Shown here one piece after another: positions 59,724 through 64,000 of a DNA stretch of 64,000 nt. Every line of letters starts with the position of its first letter. The stretch's first letter is position 1. A program made the translations under genes and the position numbers. Source of the stretch: CAYULW01 sp964445815 (lineage in GTDB: Bacteria > Bacteroidota > Bacteroidia > Flavobacteriales_E > Vicingaceae); the NCBI GenBank assembly GCA_964445815.1, contig CAYULW010000005.1:135444-199443 (forward strand). Direction: 5' to 3'. The notes below the pieces were generated by a model. The model was not told where the DNA came from. It ran no database searches and was given only the letters and a program-made list of their open reading frames with translations.

Positions 59724-60965
59724 ATGGATAAGATTAATTTAACAGAGTCATTTGCAGAGTTTAAGGAGTTTAAAGACATAGATAGACCAACAATGATGAA
59801 CATTCTAGAAACAGTGTTTCGAAACATGATCATTAAAAAATATGGTTCAGATGAAAACTTCGATATCATTTTAAATATAGATAAAGGAGACCTCGAAGTG
59901 TGGAGAAACAGAGAAATTGTTGAAGATGGGGAGGTAGAAGATGACAATAGCCAGATTGCTCTTTCAGATGCCATTAAGATTGAGCCTGACTTTGAAGTTG
60001 GCGAAGAGGTTTCAGAAGAGGTTAAGCTCAATGATTTTGGAAGAAGGGCTGTTTTGGCCTTAAGGCAAAATTTAATTTCTAAAGTTTTGGAGCTCGAGAA
60101 AGACAATGTTTTCAAAAAGTACGAAGACAGAGTCGGTGATATTTTAACAGGTGAAGTATATCAAGTCTGGAAAAGAGAACTGTTGATTATAGATGATGAG
60201 GGAAATGAGTTGATTTTGCCTAAATCAGAGCAAATTCCGAACGACTATTTCAAAAAGGGCGATACCATCCGTGCGGTTGTAAAAAAGGTGGAGATGCGAA
60301 ACAACAAACCCATTATTACACTTTCAAGGACTTCTCCGGTTTTCTTAGAGCGACTTTTTGAGATGGAAGTTCCTGAGATTTTTGATGGTCTTATTACAAT
60401 CAAAAACATTGTTAGAGAACCGGGAGAAAGAGCGAAAGTAGCAGTAGAGTCTTATGATGATAGAATCGATCCAGTAGGAGCATGTGTAGGAATGAAAGGA
60501 TCAAGAATACATGGTATTGTTCGCGAATTAAGGAATGAAAATATTGATGTGATCAATTTTACCAATAATATTCAGCTATACATCACAAGAGCTTTGAGTC
60601 CTGCAAAAGTATCCTCAATCGTGATCAATGAGGAAAGTGGGAAAGCAGAAGTTTATTTGGCTCCAGATCAAGTTTCATTAGCCATAGGACGAGGAGGCCA
60701 TAATATTAAATTGGCCGGAAAATTGACTGGATATGAAATTGATGTATACCGTGAAGATAGAGGAGCTGATACAGAAGATGATGTGGCATTAGATGAGTTT
60801 GCAGATGAAATTGAAGAGTGGATTATCGATGAATTAAAAGCCATCGGTTGTGATACCGCTAAAAATGTATTAGAATTGTCAGAAGAGGATTTACTCAAGA
60901 GAACTGAGCTAGAGGAGGAGACAATTAAGGAAATTAGAGGAATTTTTAAGGCAGAATTTGAATAA
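59724..60965 (+). CDS. nusA: Transcription termination/antitermination factor NusA
   Basis: NusA binds RNA polymerase and modulates pausing, termination and antitermination. The 413-residue product has the N-terminal polymerase-binding domain (residues about 1-130) and an S1 domain (about 135-205, GDILTGEVYQVWKRELL). Two KH domains follow (about 225-350, DPVGACVGMKGSRIHGIVRE and SLAIGRGGHNIKLAGKLTG), then a short helix-hairpin-helix end (VLELSEEDLLKRTELEEETI). The long acidic repeats of E. coli NusA are absent, as is usual outside Gammaproteobacteria. It is the middle gene of the operon. Confidence 0.96.
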   Translation: MDKINLTESFAEFKEFKDIDRPTMMNILETVFRNMIIKKYGSDENFDIILNIDKGDLEVWRNREIVEDGEVEDDNSQIALSDAIKIEPDFEVGEEVSEEVKLNDFGRRAVLALRQNLISKVLELEKDNVFKKYEDRVGDILTGEVYQVWKRELLIIDDEGNELILPKSEQIPNDYFKKGDTIRAVVKKVEMRNNKPIITLSRTSPVFLERLFEMEVPEIFDGLITIKNIVREPGERAKVAVESYDDRIDPVGACVGMKGSRIHGIVRELRNENIDVINFTNNIQLYITRALSPAKVSSIVINEESGKAEVYLAPDQVSLAIGRGGHNIKLAGKLTGYEIDVYREDRGADTEDDVALDEFADEIEEWIIDELKAIGCDTAKNVLELSEEDLLKRTELEEETIKEIRGIFKAEFE

Positions 60966-60990
60966 ATCAAATTAGAACGAATTTTAATTT

Positions 60991-63699
60991 ATGGCAGTAA
61001 AACGTTTAAGTAAAGTTGCTAGGGAACTTAATGTTGGGATCAATACCATCGTGGATTTCCTTGAGGGCAAGGGAATAGAGATAGAAGGTAAGCCGAATAC
61101 TAAGATCGAATCGGATGTATACGACTTATTAAGTGATGAATTTCAATCTGAAAAAAGTGCGAAAGAGGAATCCAAAAATGTAAGTATGCCATCGACTCGT
61201 GAGAGCGTTTCTATTGAAGAGCCAAGCGAATCAGACGCTGTTGCATCAGATGATGATGATGATAGTATATTGATCAAAAACATACCGGCCGATGTCGACC
61301 TACCTGTTGAAAAGACAGTTGAAGAAAAAGAAGATACGGTTGAGGAAGAGAAGGAGACGGAAAATAAGAAAGTAAAGGTAGTTGGAAAGATTGATTTAGA
61401 TTCTATTAATACGAAGACAAGACCCGATAGTAGAGCAAAAAAGGCAGAAGAAGAGAAAAAGCAAAAAGAAGAAAAAGAGAAAGCGGAACAAGCTGCAAAA
61501 GCTAAGAAAGCTGCAGAAGAAGCTAAGCTTAATGAAAAGAAAGAAAAAGAAGAAGAGAAACCTTCAGAGCCTGAAGAGATTCAAACAAAAGTTGAAAAAT
61601 TAGAAGGCGTTAAAGTCCTTGGGAAAATTGAAATTCCGAAAGAACCTGTAAAAAAACCTGTTGCTTCTTCCTCAGAAAATAAAGAAACACAGAAACCAAA
61701 ACGCAAGCGTCGTCGTATTTCCGACGCAAAACCCGGACAAAACCAGCAAAGAGGAAAAGGAAAAAGAGGACCGAAAAAAGAACAAGATCCTGAATTAACG
61801 GATAAGGAAATTCAGGAGCAAATTAAGGAGACTCTTGCTCGGTTAACCGGCTCGGGATCTAAATCTAAAGCTGCAAAATATAGAAGACAAAAGAGAGATG
61901 CTGCTTCGGAGCAGGCACAGAAAGAGCTTGAGGAAGCTGAACTGGAAAAAAGCATTCTGAAGGTAACTGAGTTTGTTACGGCAAATGATTTGGCTGTGAT
62001 GATGGATGTAAGTGTAAATGAAGTTATCTCTGCTTGCATGTCTTTAGGTTTGTTTGTTTCGATCAATCAGCGATTAGATGCGGAAACTTTAACCATAGTA
62101 GCAGAAGAGTTTGGCTTTGAAGTGGAATTTATCAAACCGGAATCTCAGGAAGTAGTTGAAGAGGATGAGGATCAACCAGAAGATATGGTCGACCGCTATC
62201 CAATTGTCACTGTGATGGGGCATGTAGATCATGGTAAAACATCATTACTTGACCACATTAGAGAAGCCAATGTTATTGCCGGAGAAGCCGGAGGAATTAC
62301 ACAACATATCGGAGCTTACAATGTCGAGTTGGAAAGTGGAAAGAAGATAACATTCCTCGATACTCCAGGTCACGAAGCCTTTACAGCCATGCGTGCTCGT
62401 GGTGCTCAAGTTACAGATGTTGTCATTGTTGTAATTGCTGCTGACGATAGCGTAATGCCTCAAACCAAAGAGGCCATTAATCACGCGCAGGCGGCGGGTG
62501 TGCCTATTGTATTTGCATTTAATAAAGTAGATCGTCCGAATGCCAATCCAGATAAATTAAGAGAAGAACTATCCCAGATGGATATTTTGGTGGAAGACTG
62601 GGGTGGTAAATACCAAAGTCAGGAAGTCTCTGCAAAAACGGGACTTGGTGTTCAGGATCTTCTAGATAAAGTTTTGCTGGAGGCTGAATTGTTGGAGCTG
62701 AAAGCCAATCCAAATAAAAATGCAAGAGGAACTGTTATTGAATCTTCATTAGATAAAGGAAAAGGTTATGTGACTACGCTGATTGTACAAGCAGGGACAA
62801 TGCGTGTGGGTGATGTGATTTTGGCAGGGCCATATAGTGGTAGGGTGAAAGCCATGCACAATGAAAGAGGGCATGCCGTAGAAGAAGCTGGTCCTTCGAT
62901 TCCAGTTTCTATATTGGGATTGAGTGGCGCACCAAATGCCGGTGACAAGTTCAACATCATGGACGATGAACGTGAAGCAAGGAATATTGCGACGAAACGT
63001 TTGCAATTACAAAGAGAACAAGGTACACGAACCAAGAAACACATTACGCTTGATGAGATCGGTCGACGAATTGCCATTGGCGACTTCCAAGAATTGAATG
63101 TGATTGTGAAAGGTGATGTGGATGGTTCTATTGAAGCGCTTTCAGATTCTTTATTGAAATTATCCACTGAACAGATACAAGTGAACATCATTCACAAATC
63201 TGTTGGACAAATTTCTGAATCAGATATCATGTTAGCTGCGGCCTCAGATGCTATTGTTATCGGATTCCAGGTTCGACCATCTGTCAATGCAAGAAAGATT
63301 GCAGAGCAGGAAGAAATAGATATTCGTTTGTATTCCATCATTTACGATGCCATAGAAGAGTTGAAATCTGCTATGGAGGGCATGTTGAAGCCTAAAGTAG
63401 AAGAAAAAGTAACAGCAACCATAGAAATTAGAGAAACCTTTAGAATTTCTAAGGTGGGTACCATTGCAGGTTGTATGGTTCTGGATGGCAAAGTACAACG
63501 CAATAACAAAGTACGTGTCATTCGGGATGGCGTAGTGGTTTACACAGGAGAGCTAGGCTCATTGAAACGCTTCAAAGACGACGTCAAAGAGGTAGCTAAA
63601 GGGTATGAGTGTGGTCTAAATATTGCCAATTACAATGATATTAAAGAAGGTGATGTGGTCGAAGCCTATGAAGAAGTAGAAGTAGCTCAAAAGCTTTGA
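60991..63699 (+). CDS. infB: Translation initiation factor IF-2
   Basis: IF-2 is the GTPase that brings fMet-tRNA to the 30S subunit and promotes joining of the subunits. The 902-residue product has an N-terminal IF2N domain (VARELNVGINTIVDFLEGKG) and a long charged linker rich in Glu and Lys (about residues 50-310). A second IF2N-like region follows, then the GTPase domain with G1 GHVDHGKTS at about residue 410, G3 DTPGHE and G4 NKVD. Domains II to IV complete the C-terminus. All motifs are intact. Confidence 0.97.
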   Translation: MAVKRLSKVARELNVGINTIVDFLEGKGIEIEGKPNTKIESDVYDLLSDEFQSEKSAKEESKNVSMPSTRESVSIEEPSESDAVASDDDDDSILIKNIPADVDLPVEKTVEEKEDTVEEEKETENKKVKVVGKIDLDSINTKTRPDSRAKKAEEEKKQKEEKEKAEQAAKAKKAAEEAKLNEKKEKEEEKPSEPEEIQTKVEKLEGVKVLGKIEIPKEPVKKPVASSSENKETQKPKRKRRRISDAKPGQNQQRGKGKRGPKKEQDPELTDKEIQEQIKETLARLTGSGSKSKAAKYRRQKRDAASEQAQKELEEAELEKSILKVTEFVTANDLAVMMDVSVNEVISACMSLGLFVSINQRLDAETLTIVAEEFGFEVEFIKPESQEVVEEDEDQPEDMVDRYPIVTVMGHVDHGKTSLLDHIREANVIAGEAGGITQHIGAYNVELESGKKITFLDTPGHEAFTAMRARGAQVTDVVIVVIAADDSVMPQTKEAINHAQAAGVPIVFAFNKVDRPNANPDKLREELSQMDILVEDWGGKYQSQEVSAKTGLGVQDLLDKVLLEAELLELKANPNKNARGTVIESSLDKGKGYVTTLIVQAGTMRVGDVILAGPYSGRVKAMHNERGHAVEEAGPSIPVSILGLSGAPNAGDKFNIMDDEREARNIATKRLQLQREQGTRTKKHITLDEIGRRIAIGDFQELNVIVKGDVDGSIEALSDSLLKLSTEQIQVNIIHKSVGQISESDIMLAAASDAIVIGFQVRPSVNARKIAEQEEIDIRLYSIIYDAIEELKSAMEGMLKPKVEEKVTATIEIRETFRISKVGTIAGCMVLDGKVQRNNKVRVIRDGVVVYTGELGSLKRFKDDVKEVAKGYECGLNIANYNDIKEGDVVEAYEEVEVAQKL

Positions 63700-63718
63700 G
63701 TCATTCAATTATAATTGT

Positions 63719-63746
63719 AAAAGGGAGTCAATTGGCTCCCTTTTTT
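63719..63746 (+). terminator. Intrinsic terminator of the rimP-nusA-infB operon
   Basis: AAAAGGGAGTC pairs with GGCTCCCTTTT across the loop AATT (one G-T pair), followed by further T residues. It begins 20 bases after the infB stop codon. Confidence 0.88.
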
Positions 63747-63876
63747 ATTCTTAGCTTTTAGACTTTTATCGTCTTGTTGGAGTTGCAGTAAATGTTCTCT
63801 TTTTAGGGAATTAGATAAGATTTAAAACTTCTTTAATGCTATTTTGATTCGCACCTAAGTCCTTTAGAAACCGATC

Positions 63877-63906
63877 TCCCCACTCTACTGTTAAATGGGG
63901 ATTTTT
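63877..63906 (+). terminator. Possible weak terminator or leader hairpin
   Basis: TCCCCA and TGGGGA form a 6-bp stem with a 13-base loop, followed by TTTTT. It lies in the otherwise empty 225-base gap between the infB terminator and the ORF starting at 63972. It may be a leader element of that gene. The loop is long and the stem short, so confidence is low. I see no other feature in this gap. Confidence 0.35.
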
Positions 63907-63971
63907 ATTTTTAGTTAAATAATCTTAATTTCACTACTCAAGAATTTTAGTGCTAATCAATAATTAATATT

Positions 63972-64000
63972 ATGAAAAGAAAGTTTACGCTTTTTGCTCT
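63972..64000 (+). CDS. Start of a gene cut by the window edge, probable secreted protein
   Basis: An ATG at 63972 opens MKRKFTLFAL, the beginning of a signal peptide: two to three basic residues followed by a hydrophobic run. It fits the pattern of exported Bacteroidota proteins, but only 9 full codons are visible. Product and length are unknown. Confidence 0.5.

Overview
The window comes from a low-GC member of the Bacteroidota, most like a marine Flavobacteriia-type bacterium; I cannot place it below that level. The evidence is the SUF operon ending in a DUF2480 gene, six secreted proteins with C-terminal sorting domains of the type IX secretion system (T9SS), a TonB-dependent receptor with a carboxypeptidase-like N-terminal domain, a PorV/PorQ-family barrel, a DUF5686 protein, and promoter-like TAnnTTTG boxes. 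Coding density is very high: no gap without a gene exceeds 300 bases, and the largest is about 270 bases at the right end. I saw no tRNA or rRNA gene, insertion sequence, prophage or CRISPR array.

Layout. 1-5024 (+): iron-sulfur assembly operon sufB(partial)-sufC-sufD-sufS-sufE-sufT-like-DUF2480. 5029-10564 (-): two tandem PKD-repeat surface proteins, then an ECF sigma factor overlapping a gene for a predicted protein that spans both membranes (cytoplasmic end, one inner-membrane helix, disordered linker, outer-membrane barrel). 10662-14596 (-): dxs and a long purF-type amidotransferase. 14685-19727 (-): nfu, a T9SS cargo protein, an M14 peptidase and nhaA. 19796-21110: gamma-carbonic anhydrase, a Rieske-like lipoprotein and a small basic secreted protein. 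21239-30323 (+): a three-gene surface cluster of TonB-dependent receptor, 1408-residue surface protein and PorV-like barrel. 30408-36365: greA, HIT protein, ruvC, a flippase-like protein with a GT2 glycosyltransferase, a lone OppC-type permease, and an AtoE-like transporter. 36435-44061: ligA, a radical SAM/SPASM protein, a DUF5686 protein, and a TMTC-like membrane protein with TPRs. 44142-50711 (+): a tightly overlapping operon with a flavoprotein, a membrane polyferredoxin, two GT2 enzymes, a GT-C mannosyltransferase-like protein and a 62-residue membrane protein. 50733-55767 (-): tandem beta-propeller surface proteins. 55842-59158: glycerophosphodiesterase, secreted MORN-repeat protein and barrel protein. 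59251-63699 (+): rimP-nusA-infB. A truncated secreted-protein gene starts at 63972.

Three things stand out. First, the sigma/barrel pair at 5029-6991 has the architecture of the dual membrane-spanning anti-sigma systems described in Bacteroides thetaiotaomicron. Second, an approximately 350-460 residue module with the signature DLGN-x2-DDYVGCD is shared by three large T9SS cargo proteins (25019-29245, 50733-53207, 53263-55767), and I cannot assign it to a named family. Third, the 21239-30323 cluster pairs a cargo protein carrying an unusual C-terminal domain with its own PorV-like protein and TonB receptor, which suggests a dedicated export or surface-assembly unit. All functional statements rest on reading the translated sequences; no database search was run.
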